This document shows positions 47,893-57,304 of a stretch of 64,000 bases of DNA, piece after piece. The notes beneath the pieces were generated by a model. The model saw only the letters and a program-made list of their open reading frames with translations. It did no database searches and was not told where the DNA came from. This DNA is from Pedobacter sp. R20-19 (GTDB lineage: Bacteria; Bacteroidota; Bacteroidia; Sphingobacteriales; Sphingobacteriaceae), in NCBI RefSeq assembly GCF_000708265.2, contig NZ_JCKI01000002.1, positions 310,001 to 374,000 of the forward strand. The letters run 5' to 3'. Made by a program: the position numbers and the translations under genes. Numbering within the stretch: position 1 is the stretch's first letter; each line of letters starts with the position of its first letter.

Positions 47893-48753
47893 CTATCCCT
47901 TCTTAGCTGTTTCTAAGTGATAGTGAACTAAATCATCTATAGGTGAGCGGATAATTTTTCCAACACCCATTTCGTAACGATCAGCAACAATACTTAAAAT
48001 ATCGCGAAAGCTGTAACCTACAGAACCCACGCAGTTTAATTTATGGTCTTTATAGTTAGGGTAGTGGATAACCAAGGCTTCAAAAAATGAAGTAAAGGCA
48101 TAATCTATTGTGCTGAAGGCATAATCTTCATAGTTATCTTTGAAATCATATAAAAATTTACTGAAGCTGGCACAAAAACGGTTTGGCAATGGCTTATTAT
48201 AGATATTATCAAAAATATCTTCATTTGTTAAAGCATAGTTATCGTAAAAAGCTTCACGTAAGCCTTTTGGCATATAGCCTTTCATGTAATCGCTTAAGAT
48301 GCGTTTACCTATATACGAACCACTACCTTCATCACCCAGGAAGTAACCTAGAGAATCAATATTCAGTGTAATATCTTTCCCGTCATATAAACAAGAATTG
48401 GTACCTGTTCCTAAGATAGCTGCAAATCCAGGCTCATCACCTAGAAGTGCTCTGCAAGAAGCCAGAAGATCATGACCAACAAAGATTTCGGCATTAGTGA
48501 AAATCTGTTTCATAGCATCAGCTACTATTTTTACGTTACCCGGAGTAGAACAACCGGCCCCATAATAATAAACAGCAGTTAGTTTTTCTCTTTCCAAGTG
48601 GTCTGGAAGAGTTTCATTTAAAGATTTTACAATGTATTCTCCTTTTGAAAAATATGGATTGTAACCCTCGGTGTTAAAGTAAATTTTTCTGCCGGCCTCG
48701 TTAATCAGACACCAGTTTGTTTTGGTCGATCCACCGTCTGCAATTACTATCAT
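47893..48753 (-). CDS. BadF/BadG-type sugar kinase, intact loop (N-acetylglucosamine kinase-like)
   Basis: A 286-residue ASKHA kinase from ATG 48753; an ATG at 48777 adds eight residues. The phosphate-1 loop IADGGSTKTNW (4-14), family Asp95 in VGHDLLASC, ILGTGTNSCLYDG (113-125) and GYFLGDEGSGSYIGK are all present, so it should be active. The family phosphorylates N-acetylglucosamine or related amino sugars; the exact sugar is not fixed by sequence. It is a paralogue of the degraded kinase in the pfkA-gap operon. A palindrome of the same type as before pfkA lies about 105 bp upstream. Confidence 0.87.
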   Translation of the reverse strand: MIVIADGGSTKTNWCLINEAGRKIYFNTEGYNPYFSKGEYIVKSLNETLPDHLEREKLTAVYYYGAGCSTPGNVKIVADAMKQIFTNAEIFVGHDLLASCRALLGDEPGFAAILGTGTNSCLYDGKDITLNIDSLGYFLGDEGSGSYIGKRILSDYMKGYMPKGLREAFYDNYALTNEDIFDNIYNKPLPNRFCASFSKFLYDFKDNYEDYAFSTIDYAFTSFFEALVIHYPNYKDHKLNCVGSVGYSFRDILSIVADRYEMGVGKIIRSPIDDLVHYHLETAKKG

Positions 48754-48858
48754 TTTATTTATTTTTGGTTTTAGCACGATAAAAGTATAAAAACTCTTAT
48801 GTTTTGTATCTTTTTTTTTAATAATTTTTTAACAATTTGTTGTTGTTGATATTTAAGT

Positions 48859-48873
48859 GTGTAAAAAATACAC
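48859..48873. promoter_or_regulatory. palindromic operator candidate, site 3
   Basis: GTGTA-AAAAA-TACAC, the same core as at 43.7 kb, in the 220-bp divergent region between kinase 2 (leftward) and threonine aldolase (rightward). It could serve either gene; the kinase link is favoured by family and by the other sites. Confidence 0.65.
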
Positions 48874-48973
48874 TATATAGGGGCTTTAATCGCCTCAAAA
48901 TCTTATTATTATACTCGAAAAGGCATTGGTCTTTTTTTTAATTGGTCAGGAATATTTTACAATTTAAGTGCAA

Positions 48974-49996
48974 ATGAATAACAACTTTTTAGATTTTCGA
49001 AGTGATACGGTAACCAAGCCTACTCCAGGTATGCTGGAAGCCATGATGACTGCCCGTGTGGGCGATGATGTTTTTGGTGAGGATGAAACGGTTGCAGCAC
49101 TGGAAGAAAAACTCTGTCATACATTTAATATGGAGGCGGGTTTATTTTGTCCATCGGGCACCATGACCAATCAAATTGCCATTAAATGTTTTACCCAGCC
49201 TATGGATGAGGTTATTTGCGACCAAACCGCACATGTTTACCGTTATGAAATCGGTGGGATTGCCTACCATTCAAGTGCTTCTGTAAGGTTATTGTATGGC
49301 GATAGAGGGATTTTAACTCCCGAACTAATAGAGCCTGAAATTAATGAAGACAATATCCATTATCCAAATTCCAGTTTGGTTGTATTGGAAAATACAGTAA
49401 ACAAAGGTGGAGGAAAATGTTATCATCTGAACCAGATTGCCCCCATTCATCACCTTTGCAATATCAAAGGATTGAAATTGCATCTGGATGGCGCCAGGAT
49501 TTTTAATGCTTTAATTGCCACTGGCGATAAGGCACATGAATATGGAAAGTATTTCGATGGTATCTCGGTATGTTTATCTAAAGGGTTGGGCGCACCAGTT
49601 GGATCAGTACTTTTAGGCAGTAAAGATATGATCAGGAAAGCCCGTAAAATCAGAAAGGCCTTTGGCGGAGGAATGCGTCAGGCAGGTTTTTTAGCTGCGG
49701 CAGGAATATATGCACTTGATCATCACGTAGAAAGGTTAAAGGAAGATCATCAGCATGCACATGCCTTAGCAGCTGCACTATTAAGTACCAAATATGTACT
49801 TTCCGTATTACCTGTTGAAACCAATATTGTTATTTTTGAAGTGGCAGCCGGCACAGCAGAAAAAATTGTACAGCAGTTAAGAGAAAAAGGATTGTATTGC
49901 GGTACTACCAGCGCAAGTACGGTAAGATTGGTAACCCATTTAGATCTTAGTCCGGCGATGATAGATCGTGCGATTGAAATAATATTACATTTGTAG
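48974..49996 (+). CDS. ltaE: low-specificity L-threonine aldolase
   Basis: A PLP enzyme cleaving threonine or allo-threonine to glycine and acetaldehyde. From ATG 48974 (a GTG lies two codons earlier) it is 340 residues. It starts FLDFRSDTVTKPTPGM and has GDDVFGEDETV, FCPSGTMTNQIAI, LENTVNKGGG, LHLDGARIFNA (Asp contacting PLP) and the Schiff-base segment VCLSKGLGAPVGS. This is the standard threonine-aldolase pattern. It is divergent from kinase 2; the palindrome at 48859-48873 is 101 bp upstream. Confidence 0.94.
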   Translation: MNNNFLDFRSDTVTKPTPGMLEAMMTARVGDDVFGEDETVAALEEKLCHTFNMEAGLFCPSGTMTNQIAIKCFTQPMDEVICDQTAHVYRYEIGGIAYHSSASVRLLYGDRGILTPELIEPEINEDNIHYPNSSLVVLENTVNKGGGKCYHLNQIAPIHHLCNIKGLKLHLDGARIFNALIATGDKAHEYGKYFDGISVCLSKGLGAPVGSVLLGSKDMIRKARKIRKAFGGGMRQAGFLAAAGIYALDHHVERLKEDHQHAHALAAALLSTKYVLSVLPVETNIVIFEVAAGTAEKIVQQLREKGLYCGTTSASTVRLVTHLDLSPAMIDRAIEIILHL

Positions 49997-50069
49997 TGAA
50001 GTCGGAGTTTACAATTAGAAGTCCGAAGTCTGCATTGCTAACCCTGCATTATTTAAATTGAATAGCCAA

Positions 50070-51584
50070 ATGCCTGAAAATTTTAAACTTCAAATGCCTA
50101 TTTCAAAAATCCTCATTGCTAACCGTGGGGAAATTGCCTTGCGCATTATGCGTTCTGCAAAAGAAATGGGGATCAAAACTGTTGCTGTATTTTCTGAAGC
50201 GGATAGAAATGCGCTGCATGTACGCTATGCCGATGAGGCGATATGTATTGGCCCGGCGCCATCAAATCAGAGTTATTTGGTTGGTGAAAAAATTATTGAT
50301 GCATGCAAAATAACTGGCGCTGATGCGATTCATCCCGGCTACGGTTTCTTATCTGAAAATGCAGCTTTTGCAAAAAAGGTTGCAGATGCTGGGCTAATCT
50401 TAATTGGACCATCTCCTGAAGCAATGGAGATTATGGGGAACAAACTATCAGCTAAAGCAGCAGCATTGAAGTATCAAATTCCTATGGTTCCCGGAACGGA
50501 AGAGGCCATTACCAATGTGAATGAGGCAAAAGAGAGAGCCATAGAAGTAGGCTTTCCTATCCTGATTAAAGCGGCAGCCGGGGGAGGTGGAAAAGGCATG
50601 CGGATTGTGGAAAGGGTGGATGATTTTGAAGAACAAATGGACCTTGCAGTAAGTGAAGCCACTTCCGCCTTTGGCGATGGAGCAGTGTTTATAGAACGCT
50701 ACGTTACTTCACCTCGACATATCGAAATCCAGGTTCTGGGAGATCATTATGGTAATATTGTTCATCTGTTTGAACGAGAATGTTCGGTACAACGCCGTCA
50801 TCAAAAGGTGGTTGAAGAGGCACCTTCATCTGTACTTACTTCTGAAATCAGGGCGAAAATGGGTAAGTGTGCGGTTGATGTAGCGCGATCCGTAAATTAC
50901 ACAGGAGCTGGAACAGTCGAGTTTATTCTGGATGAAAATCATGATTTTTTCTTTCTGGAAATGAATACACGCTTACAGGTTGAACACCCTGTTACAGAAT
51001 TCATCACTGGTGTGGATTTGGTAAAGGAGCAAATTAAAATTGCTGAAGGAAAGCCCTTAAGTTTTAATCAGGATGATTTAAAAATAAATGGTCATGCGAT
51101 AGAACTTCGCGTTTATGCGGAAGATCCAAACCATAATTTTCTTCCGGATATTGGAACCCTTCAAACTTATAAAACGCCAAAAGGAAATGGTGTGCGGGTG
51201 GATGATGGTTTTGAACAGGGCATGGAAATTCCGATTTATTATGACCCGATGATTGCCAAGCTGATTACTTATGGAAAGGATCGAGAGGAAGCAATAGCCA
51301 GAATGGTGAGGGCAATAGCAGAATATGAGATTACGGGGATAGAAACTACCTTAGCTTTTGGTAAATTTGTCATGCAACATGAAGCATTTAAGAGTGGTAA
51401 TTTTGATACCCATTTCGTTTCTAAATATTTTAAACCGGAAGAGTTAAATGGGGTAAATGAAGATGAAGCCATGATTGCTGCAATTGTTGCTGCAAAGTTC
51501 TTTAAGAAGGATGTATTTAAGGAGGCGGCCGGGCAGGTGCCTCAACAATCATCTAACTGGAGAAAAAATAGATTAAAATATTAA
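50070..51584 (+). CDS. accC: biotin carboxylase subunit (acetyl-/propionyl-CoA carboxylase)
   Basis: An ATP-grasp biotin carboxylase: PISKILIANRGEIALRIMRSAKEMG, HPGYGFLSENA, the ATP loop AAAGGGGKGMRIV, RECSVQRRHQKVVEEAP, MNTRLQVEHPVTE. It carboxylates biotin on a carrier protein with bicarbonate and ATP. At about 504 residues (ATG 50070; ATG 50094 is possible) it is longer than E. coli AccC (449). The C-terminal extension (KKDVFKEAAGQVPQQSSNWR) resembles the form paired with propionyl-/methylmalonyl-CoA carboxylases in Bacteroidota. No biotin carrier or carboxyltransferase gene is adjacent, so the assembled complex cannot be told. Confidence 0.92.
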   Translation: MPENFKLQMPISKILIANRGEIALRIMRSAKEMGIKTVAVFSEADRNALHVRYADEAICIGPAPSNQSYLVGEKIIDACKITGADAIHPGYGFLSENAAFAKKVADAGLILIGPSPEAMEIMGNKLSAKAAALKYQIPMVPGTEEAITNVNEAKERAIEVGFPILIKAAAGGGGKGMRIVERVDDFEEQMDLAVSEATSAFGDGAVFIERYVTSPRHIEIQVLGDHYGNIVHLFERECSVQRRHQKVVEEAPSSVLTSEIRAKMGKCAVDVARSVNYTGAGTVEFILDENHDFFFLEMNTRLQVEHPVTEFITGVDLVKEQIKIAEGKPLSFNQDDLKINGHAIELRVYAEDPNHNFLPDIGTLQTYKTPKGNGVRVDDGFEQGMEIPIYYDPMIAKLITYGKDREEAIARMVRAIAEYEITGIETTLAFGKFVMQHEAFKSGNFDTHFVSKYFKPEELNGVNEDEAMIAAIVAAKFFKKDVFKEAAGQVPQQSSNWRKNRLKY

Positions 51585-51658
51585 TACAGATTCCTGACAG
51601 ACTTTTTTCTGAATGATTTTAGAAGAAGATTTAGCCGAAATCTCAACACTTATTATAC

Positions 51659-52243
51659 ATGTTTACCGGAATTATAGAAACACTCGGCGAAGTTACCGCC
51701 ATTAAAAATGATCATACCAATATTCATTTTACCATCTCATCAGCCATTAGTCAAGAACTTAAAATAGATCAGAGTGTGGCACATAATGGTGTCTGCCTTA
51801 CAGTGGTGTCGCTTCAGGATGGGGCGCACACGGTAACTGCTATTGACGAAACATTGAGTAAAACCAGTTTAGGTCATTTAAAGGTGGGTAGCCGGATAAA
51901 CCTAGAAAGGTGTATGCAAATGAACGCACGTTTAGATGGTCATATTGTTCAAGGCCATGTTGATCAGACAGCCGTTTGTATTAAACGTGAAGAATTAGAC
52001 GGAAGTTGGGAATACCGTTTCAAATATGATGCAACGGCAGGCAATGTAACGGTAGAAAAAGGATCAGCCTGTGTAAACGGGATTAGTTTAACGGTAGTAA
52101 ATTCTACTGCTAATGAATTTTCTGTATTTATCATTCCATATACTTTTGAGCATACCAATTTAAAGGAAGTACAGGTAGGTGATACCGTTAATTTAGAGTT
52201 TGATATTATTGGTAAATATGTAGCCAGATTAATGAATAAATAA
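51659..52243 (+). CDS. ribE: riboflavin synthase, alpha subunit
   Basis: Catalyses dismutation of two 6,7-dimethyl-8-ribityllumazine to riboflavin. The 194 residues form the expected two lumazine-binding repeats: MFTGIIETLGEV...SVAHNGVCLTVV...INLERCMQMNARLDGHIVQGHVD, then WEYRFKYDATAGNVTVEKGSACVNGISLTVVNST. The duplicated NGVCLTV/NGISLTV pattern is diagnostic. No FMN riboswitch is visible in the 74-bp leader. It stands apart from other rib genes in this window; DUF4268 follows 25 bp downstream. Confidence 0.96.
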   Translation: MFTGIIETLGEVTAIKNDHTNIHFTISSAISQELKIDQSVAHNGVCLTVVSLQDGAHTVTAIDETLSKTSLGHLKVGSRINLERCMQMNARLDGHIVQGHVDQTAVCIKREELDGSWEYRFKYDATAGNVTVEKGSACVNGISLTVVNSTANEFSVFIIPYTFEHTNLKEVQVGDTVNLEFDIIGKYVARLMNK

Positions 52244-52268
52244 TTTGCCATTTAATTAATCAATTGGG

Positions 52269-52730
52269 ATGTACAGTAAAGATGAAGCGGCCAGGCTAAG
52301 GCAACAGTTTTGGATTAGTTTTGGGCAATATATGAAACCCGTTCCTTCGGCAAGTGGCAGCACTGTTCATTGGATCAACTATAAAACCGGAGTAAAAAAT
52401 ATCTTTTTCAAAATGGATGTTGACAATAAAAAAGCCAGTATTGCTATTCAGTTGTCTCATTCAGATCAAGATATTCGCCACCTCATTTTTGATCAGTTTG
52501 AAGAGTTTAAATTAATGCTCACCAATACTTTAGAAGAGGAGTGGGACTGGACAAGAGATTTTACCGATGAATACGGGAAAACCATCAGTCAGATATCAAC
52601 TACTTTATCCGGAGTAAGTATTTTCAACCAGCAACACTGGCCAGAACTCATTTCATTTTTTAAGCCAAGAATGATTGCTTTAGATGATTTCTGGGATAAC
52701 GTAAAACCAGTTTTTGAAGATTTAGTTTAA
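52269..52730 (+). CDS. DUF4268 family protein
   Basis: A 153-residue cytosolic protein: ARLRQQFWISFGQYMKPVPSASG...VHWINYKTGVKNIFFKMDVDNKKASIAIQL, then WPELISFFKPRMIALDDFWDNVKPVFE. The pattern fits DUF4268 (a domain also found at the C-terminus of some nuclease-like proteins). Function is unknown. It is 25 bp after ribE and ends 4 bp inside the convergent TPR gene's end, so the two stops overlap. Confidence 0.82.
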   Translation: MYSKDEAARLRQQFWISFGQYMKPVPSASGSTVHWINYKTGVKNIFFKMDVDNKKASIAIQLSHSDQDIRHLIFDQFEEFKLMLTNTLEEEWDWTRDFTDEYGKTISQISTTLSGVSIFNQQHWPELISFFKPRMIALDDFWDNVKPVFEDLV

Positions 52731-53878
52731 TCGGTCAAAAGCAATTGTGCTATTCTATCTTTGGTAAACTTAATTTCTGCCTCATCATCTTCTGCATTGG
52801 GTTTACTGCCAAGATAAAGTTTATAATAATTTAAAGCAGGTTTAGGTTGTTTCAGTTTGGTATCATAAAGTATAGCGAGACGATAGTAAAGGGTAGGTGT
52901 AGCCTTAAACTGTAACCCTTTTTTATAGGCTGCATGGGCTAATTTAAATTGATTATTCTCTTCATAACTCAGGCCTAACAATGCATAATAACTTGCTGTA
53001 TTTGGTGAAATAGCCTCCTCAATTGTTTTGTTGGCATAAATCGCGGCCATTTTGTAGTTTTTGAGGTATCGATAACTTAAGCTGGTAAAATATAGCGTGT
53101 TCTCGTTTTGCATTAAAAGTTTTTCGATTCTGGAAAAATACTTAATAGCCTGATCATATTTTTTAGTGTAATAATAGGCCTTTGCTACATCTCTTATTAC
53201 TGCTGCATCGTCTCCATCCTTCAATAATATTTCTCCAGTAGTGATTACTTCCTGATACTTTTTTAACTGATTGGCTAAGGGAAGTTTTGCCCGTTGCAAT
53301 ACCAGATTTTCACTGTCTGCCTTAATGGCGACATCCAGCACATGATAAGCTTTTTCATATTCCTGGCTAACGCCATGTACCTCTGCCAGATCAATAGCAA
53401 CATCTGCTTCATTGGGATTAAGTTGATTGGCCTTCAGCAAGTAAACGAATCTCAGAGAATCTTTTACCGAAGGATATAAATTAGCCAAAAGCTTATAAAC
53501 ATTAAAATTATTACTGTCGATTTTAACAATCTCACCATAATACTTTTTTGCCAGCTGTTGATTTCCCCGCCGGGTGCTGATATTCCCCAGACTAAATAAA
53601 ACAGACAAATTTTGCGGTTGAAGCTGGTAGGCCTTGCTATAATATTTTTCTGCTTCTACATTGTTCCCTGCCATTAAAAAGCAATAAGCAATTTGGTTTA
53701 ATGCTTTTTGATCATTGGTTTGATCTGTATAGCTGTTTTTTAAATATTGGGCGGCTTCTGCATATTTCTGATTTTGATATAAGTCTAATAATTTCTGCTG
53801 ATCAGCGGTTGAGGATTGTGCATAGCATTGTTGAGAAAATACCATAAGCAGCAGCGAGTAGAATATATTTTTCATCAC
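52727..53878 (-). CDS. secreted tetratricopeptide-repeat protein
   Basis: A 383-residue protein with a signal peptide (1-20, MMKNIFYSLLLMVFSQQCYA) and about nine TPR motifs over residues 25-375, for example AEKYYSKAYQLQPQNLSVLFSLGN, AIYANKTIEEAISPNTASYYALLGLSYEE-like segments. TPR proteins are interaction scaffolds; in Bacteroidota such periplasmic ones often support outer-membrane assembly or gliding, which cannot be told here. It ends convergently against DUF4268. Confidence 0.88.
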   Translation of the reverse strand: MMKNIFYSLLLMVFSQQCYAQSSTADQQKLLDLYQNQKYAEAAQYLKNSYTDQTNDQKALNQIAYCFLMAGNNVEAEKYYSKAYQLQPQNLSVLFSLGNISTRRGNQQLAKKYYGEIVKIDSNNFNVYKLLANLYPSVKDSLRFVYLLKANQLNPNEADVAIDLAEVHGVSQEYEKAYHVLDVAIKADSENLVLQRAKLPLANQLKKYQEVITTGEILLKDGDDAAVIRDVAKAYYYTKKYDQAIKYFSRIEKLLMQNENTLYFTSLSYRYLKNYKMAAIYANKTIEEAISPNTASYYALLGLSYEENNQFKLAHAAYKKGLQFKATPTLYYRLAILYDTKLKQPKPALNYYKLYLGSKPNAEDDEAEIKFTKDRIAQLLLTD

Positions 53879-54009
53879 TATAAATATTTAAACTAAATTA
53901 TTAGTTATAAGTGATGATTCCGAATTTTAAGGGAAGATGAGGTAAATAAAAACAAATTGAGTGTAAGGGGGTTTATAAGGATATTAGTATAAATTAAAAT
54001 AGAGAACCT

Positions 54010-54306
54010 ATGAATACCTTACAGAAATTCGAATTAATGGAAAAAATTGTGCGTGAGTTAGAGGATTTACAAAACTCACAAACTGCACTTATCCAAAAGA
54101 TTGGTAAAATTGAAGTAGATAATATCGAACTAGGCGACGGCAGGTTAGAAAAAGATTTACCAGATATTCATCAAAATTTAGCAGATAACTTAGATACTAT
54201 ATCAGGAATTTTAGATTACTTTGCAGGGAAAACACAGAATTTTGGCGATAAGAACAATGTTGATGCTTTGAAAGAACAAGAAGCAATCAACAATGCAACT
54301 AGCTAA
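54010..54306 (+). CDS. small helical protein, unknown function
   Basis: A 98-residue hydrophilic protein without signal peptide. Residues about 5-45 (FELMEKIVRELEDLQNSQTALIQKIGKIE) have heptad spacing compatible with a coiled coil, and residues 58-75 form another helix. Low-complexity polar end (EQEAINNATS). It lies 21 bp before an outer-membrane beta-barrel gene and is probably co-transcribed with it. I do not recognise the family. Confidence 0.68.
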   Translation: MNTLQKFELMEKIVRELEDLQNSQTALIQKIGKIEVDNIELGDGRLEKDLPDIHQNLADNLDTISGILDYFAGKTQNFGDKNNVDALKEQEAINNATS

Positions 54307-54327
54307 TTAACTTTAACCCTATTTTAT

Positions 54328-54918
54328 ATGAAATCTTTATCATTAACTATTGCCTGTTTATTGGTATGCTTTTTTGCAAGCGCACAGGTATTACCAACTT
54401 TCCAGCTAGGTTTAAAAGCCGGAGCAAATTTTTCAAAGTTTGATAGCGATAATACTTTCAGTAGTGATAATCGTGCTGGTTTTTACGGCGGTTTGTGGGC
54501 AAGGATTGGTGGAGCAGGCGTTCATTTTCAACCAGAGCTTTACATCTCAGGTAAGAAAACAAACTTAGTTAGTGATGCAACAGGCCAGGTAAATAAAGTG
54601 AGCTTTACCAGTTTGGATGTTCCATTATTGGTTGGAACTAAGATTGGTGCTTTGGGTGTTGGTGTTAGATTAAATACAGGACCAATGGTTTCATTTATTA
54701 TAGATGAGAAACAAAGTTTTGGTCAGGCTACCGGAAATGTTTTTAATGGAAACTTTAAAAATCAGGCATTTGCATGGCAATTTGGTGCAGCACTCGATAT
54801 TAAGAAATTAAGCATCGATGCACGTTACGAATTGGGCTTGTCTAAATTAAATAAAGATGGTTACCCTGGTACAAAGCTGAATTTGTTTACCGTTGGTTTG
54901 GGATATAGAATTTTTTAA
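54328..54918 (+). CDS. outer-membrane beta-barrel protein (PorT-like family)
   Basis: A 196-residue precursor with signal peptide (1-19, ending ASAQ) and an eight-strand-type beta-barrel: FQLGLKAGANFSKFDSDNTFSSDNRAGFYGGLWARI, LDVPLLVGTKIGALGVG, SIDARYELGLSKLN and a terminal aromatic residue (GLGYRIF). The LGLKAGANFS opening is typical of the Bacteroidota porin/PorT-like family. Role unknown. A strong terminator follows. Confidence 0.88.
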   Translation: MKSLSLTIACLLVCFFASAQVLPTFQLGLKAGANFSKFDSDNTFSSDNRAGFYGGLWARIGGAGVHFQPELYISGKKTNLVSDATGQVNKVSFTSLDVPLLVGTKIGALGVGVRLNTGPMVSFIIDEKQSFGQATGNVFNGNFKNQAFAWQFGAALDIKKLSIDARYELGLSKLNKDGYPGTKLNLFTVGLGYRIF

Positions 54919-54945
54919 TTTGATATTAAACGATCAGTATAAGAG

Positions 54946-54976
54946 AGGGCAGACATTTGATCTGCCCTTTTTTTAT
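54946..54976 (+). terminator. intrinsic terminator after the beta-barrel gene
   Basis: Perfect 8-bp stem AGGGCAGA (54946-54953) / TCTGCCCT (54961-54968), 7-nt loop, followed by eight or more T. Confidence 0.88.
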
Positions 54977-54986
54977 GATGTTTATT

Positions 54987-55901
54987 TTAGAGATCAACTT
55001 CTGTAAGCTCGTATGCATAAGAACCATTTTTAGGGATAATTGGTGTTTCTCTTCCTACGCTTAATGCTTTAATAAATGATGCTCCAAAGTAAAATATCAG
55101 AGAAGAATAAAACACAAAAAGCATAATCACAATGATAGATCCGGCTGATCCATAAATGTTGCTGATATTGCTTAATGGTAGTAAAATTCTTAAAATGTAT
55201 TTACCAACGGTAAAAAGACAGCCTGTGAGCAGACCTCCTGAAATGGCTGCTTTCCACGTAGGTCTGCCGTTGGTTAAGTATCTGAACAGCATCGTAAACC
55301 AGGTTGTTACAATAATGACAAAAATAATTTGGTTGAGTATGGAGGTTAGTATCAAACTAAATGAAGGTGAACTGCTTTTTAAATAGGCACCGATAATTGC
55401 TTGTACACTATCGGCAAGTAAACCTATAAAGAAAAGGATTCCGGCAAATAAGATGATGGTTACTGATATGGCTCTTGATTTAAGGGTGTTGATAATCCCC
55501 TTTTTATCCTTGTTACCAATATTCCAGATTTGCTCTAGCGAGTTTTTAATAACATTGAATAGAGTAGTGGCAACAAATAGAAAAAAGACAAAACTGAATA
55601 ATGTAATATACCAGGCCTGATCAATTCCCCTGATATTGCGAAGGGTTAATTTAATCTGTTTAATACTGTCTTCATCCAGAATATTAGCCAGACGTTGAAA
55701 GATATTGGTGAATAAAATCCGCCTATCGGTAAACATACCAAATAAGCGAATCAGAATAATCAATATTGGAGGGAGTGCAAAATTGGTAAAGAATGCTGTT
55801 GCACCAGCTAATCGTAAGGGGTCGTTTTGTTGAAATAAGACAAATGCATTTCTCGCAGTAGAGAAGAAGAAGCTTAATTTATCCTTTAGTTTTAACAGCA
55901 T
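54987..55901 (-). CDS. YihY/BrkB family inner-membrane protein
   Basis: A 304-residue polytopic protein with about six transmembrane segments. It shows the family features FFTNFALPPILIILI near residue 37, SLEQIWNIGNKDKKG after the third segment, FLFVATTLFNVI, YGSAGSIIVIMLFVFYSSLIFYFGASFIKAL at the end. The family is called YihY/virulence factor BrkB and was once misnamed RNase BN; its true function is not settled. It is monocistronic and convergent to the beta-barrel gene. Confidence 0.93.
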   Translation of the reverse strand: MLLKLKDKLSFFFSTARNAFVLFQQNDPLRLAGATAFFTNFALPPILIILIRLFGMFTDRRILFTNIFQRLANILDEDSIKQIKLTLRNIRGIDQAWYITLFSFVFFLFVATTLFNVIKNSLEQIWNIGNKDKKGIINTLKSRAISVTIILFAGILFFIGLLADSVQAIIGAYLKSSSPSFSLILTSILNQIIFVIIVTTWFTMLFRYLTNGRPTWKAAISGGLLTGCLFTVGKYILRILLPLSNISNIYGSAGSIIVIMLFVFYSSLIFYFGASFIKALSVGRETPIIPKNGSYAYELTEVDL

Positions 55902-55972
55902 GTTTCATTCTTAAAAGCCCCGAAAATACTCAAAATACTTTATCCCCAACGTTTTGTATCGGTTTTTGTTAT

Positions 55973-56371
55973 TTAATAAGCCTTTTTAAAAACAAGCAGC
56001 ACTTTTTCGTCATTCAATAGGGTGAGTTTTCCTTCTGTTATTTTTGCTTCATTTACCTGGTTAATGGCTTGTACATATGCCCGTTCGGCAGCATCCGTTT
56101 CCTGGCAAAACATCCGGGTACTGATTAGATCTTGTAATTTAATCTTACGATCTATTATTTCAACTTTGCCTCCATAAGAATTACAAAAAGATTTACCGCT
56201 AACTTTTAAGCTATCTCCAAAATTAAGTGTTGCCTTTGCTGCGGCAGGTAATGTGAGCCCTGGCAATTCTGTTAATTCCCATTTGGTATTTGCCAGTTTT
56301 TTAGGATCATTTTTTTCTAAACAGGCACTAAAAAGACAGATAGTAATGCCAAGGATAAATAGATTTTTCAT
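55973..56371 (-). CDS. META-domain lipoprotein (HslJ-like)
   Basis: From ATG 56371 (M11 of the longest frame) it is 132 residues. MKNLFILGITICLFSACLE is a lipoprotein signal (lipobox FSAC). The mature part is a META domain: NTKWELTELPG...ATLNFGDSLKVSGKSFCNSYGGKVE...ISTRMFCQETDAAERAYVQAI. This pattern (TKWxL, CNxYGG, TxxxC) is that of HslJ/META proteins, linked to stress and antibiotic resistance in other bacteria. It is probably an outer- or inner-membrane lipoprotein. Confidence 0.85.
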   Translation of the reverse strand: MKNLFILGITICLFSACLEKNDPKKLANTKWELTELPGLTLPAAAKATLNFGDSLKVSGKSFCNSYGGKVEIIDRKIKLQDLISTRMFCQETDAAERAYVQAINQVNEAKITEGKLTLLNDEKVLLVFKKAY

Positions 56372-56510
56372 AGGTTTTTGCGATTTCAGAATGATCAACA
56401 ATAATTAATCCAATAATTCATTTGAAGTTAAATGAGGTAAAACTGAAATTTTAATCGGAGGTAATAAATAAAGATAATAAATTAGCAAAAAAAACCGACA
56501 ATCAAAATCT

Positions 56511-57299
56511 ATGAAAACTACAGCATTCGCCATTTTACTTTCCATCAGCTTATTTGCCTGTAAACAAGGTAAATTAGAAAATACTTATGTTTCAAAAGCT
56601 TATCAAAATGAGGATTTTAATGAATTTCCGAAGGTTAAAAATGAAACATTGAATATTGTTAATGTCGAACCTGCTACACCTGAAGGTAAGGAAAGCTTTA
56701 ATGTTCAGTTTAAAGATACCACTGTTGCGATTCAGGATAATCCAAAGCCGGTGGCAAATCAGTTTAAACAAGCCAGGTTTATTAACACGCAAAAAACGGC
56801 AGCGCTAGTTCAGGTAGAAGATGGTTCTGGTTTAGTTTCTCCTTTTTATGTAGTTGCATTAAAGGATGGAAAAGTAAGTGTAACCAGTTTATATAAAGCA
56901 TCAGAAGGAAAAAGTGATCGGAAATATACCAAAGGAATAGAAGAAATGAGTTTAAGCAATATCATTGTAAATAATGATTTTGCCATTGCTTTGGTAAACG
57001 GGAAGATTTATCCAATCAAAAGGCAAACTGAAAATGAACGCATACAAGGTGATTTTTTATTCAATTCATCAGATAAGCAAACTTTAGTTTTTTTAACAGG
57101 TAGCTCGCTTTATCAGGTGAACTACCGTACAGGAGAAACGGCTACACTAAAACTTCCTGCCAGTGTGATGCAATCTGGCAATGTAGCCAATGAAATTAGA
57201 AAAGGTTATCGTTGGGCTACAAATGCAAAAGGAGCATCTTTTCTAAAGCAAAATCCAGATGATGACCGCATTGTAGACATTAGCGAATTTAAGAAATAG
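56511..57299 (+). CDS. lipoprotein of unknown function
   Basis: A 262-residue precursor: MKTTAFAILLSISLFACKQG, lipobox LFAC (Cys17). The mature region looks beta-rich with repeated short hydrophobic stretches (AALVQVEDGSGLVSPFYVVALKDG, QTLVFLTGSSLYQVNYRTGE), suggesting a propeller or sandwich, but I recognise no family. It is divergent from the META lipoprotein and convergent with alkB; its stop is 5 bp from the alkB stop. Confidence 0.75.
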   Translation: MKTTAFAILLSISLFACKQGKLENTYVSKAYQNEDFNEFPKVKNETLNIVNVEPATPEGKESFNVQFKDTTVAIQDNPKPVANQFKQARFINTQKTAALVQVEDGSGLVSPFYVVALKDGKVSVTSLYKASEGKSDRKYTKGIEEMSLSNIIVNNDFAIALVNGKIYPIKRQTENERIQGDFLFNSSDKQTLVFLTGSSLYQVNYRTGETATLKLPASVMQSGNVANEIRKGYRWATNAKGASFLKQNPDDDRIVDISEFKK

Positions 57300-57304
57300 C
57301 ATCA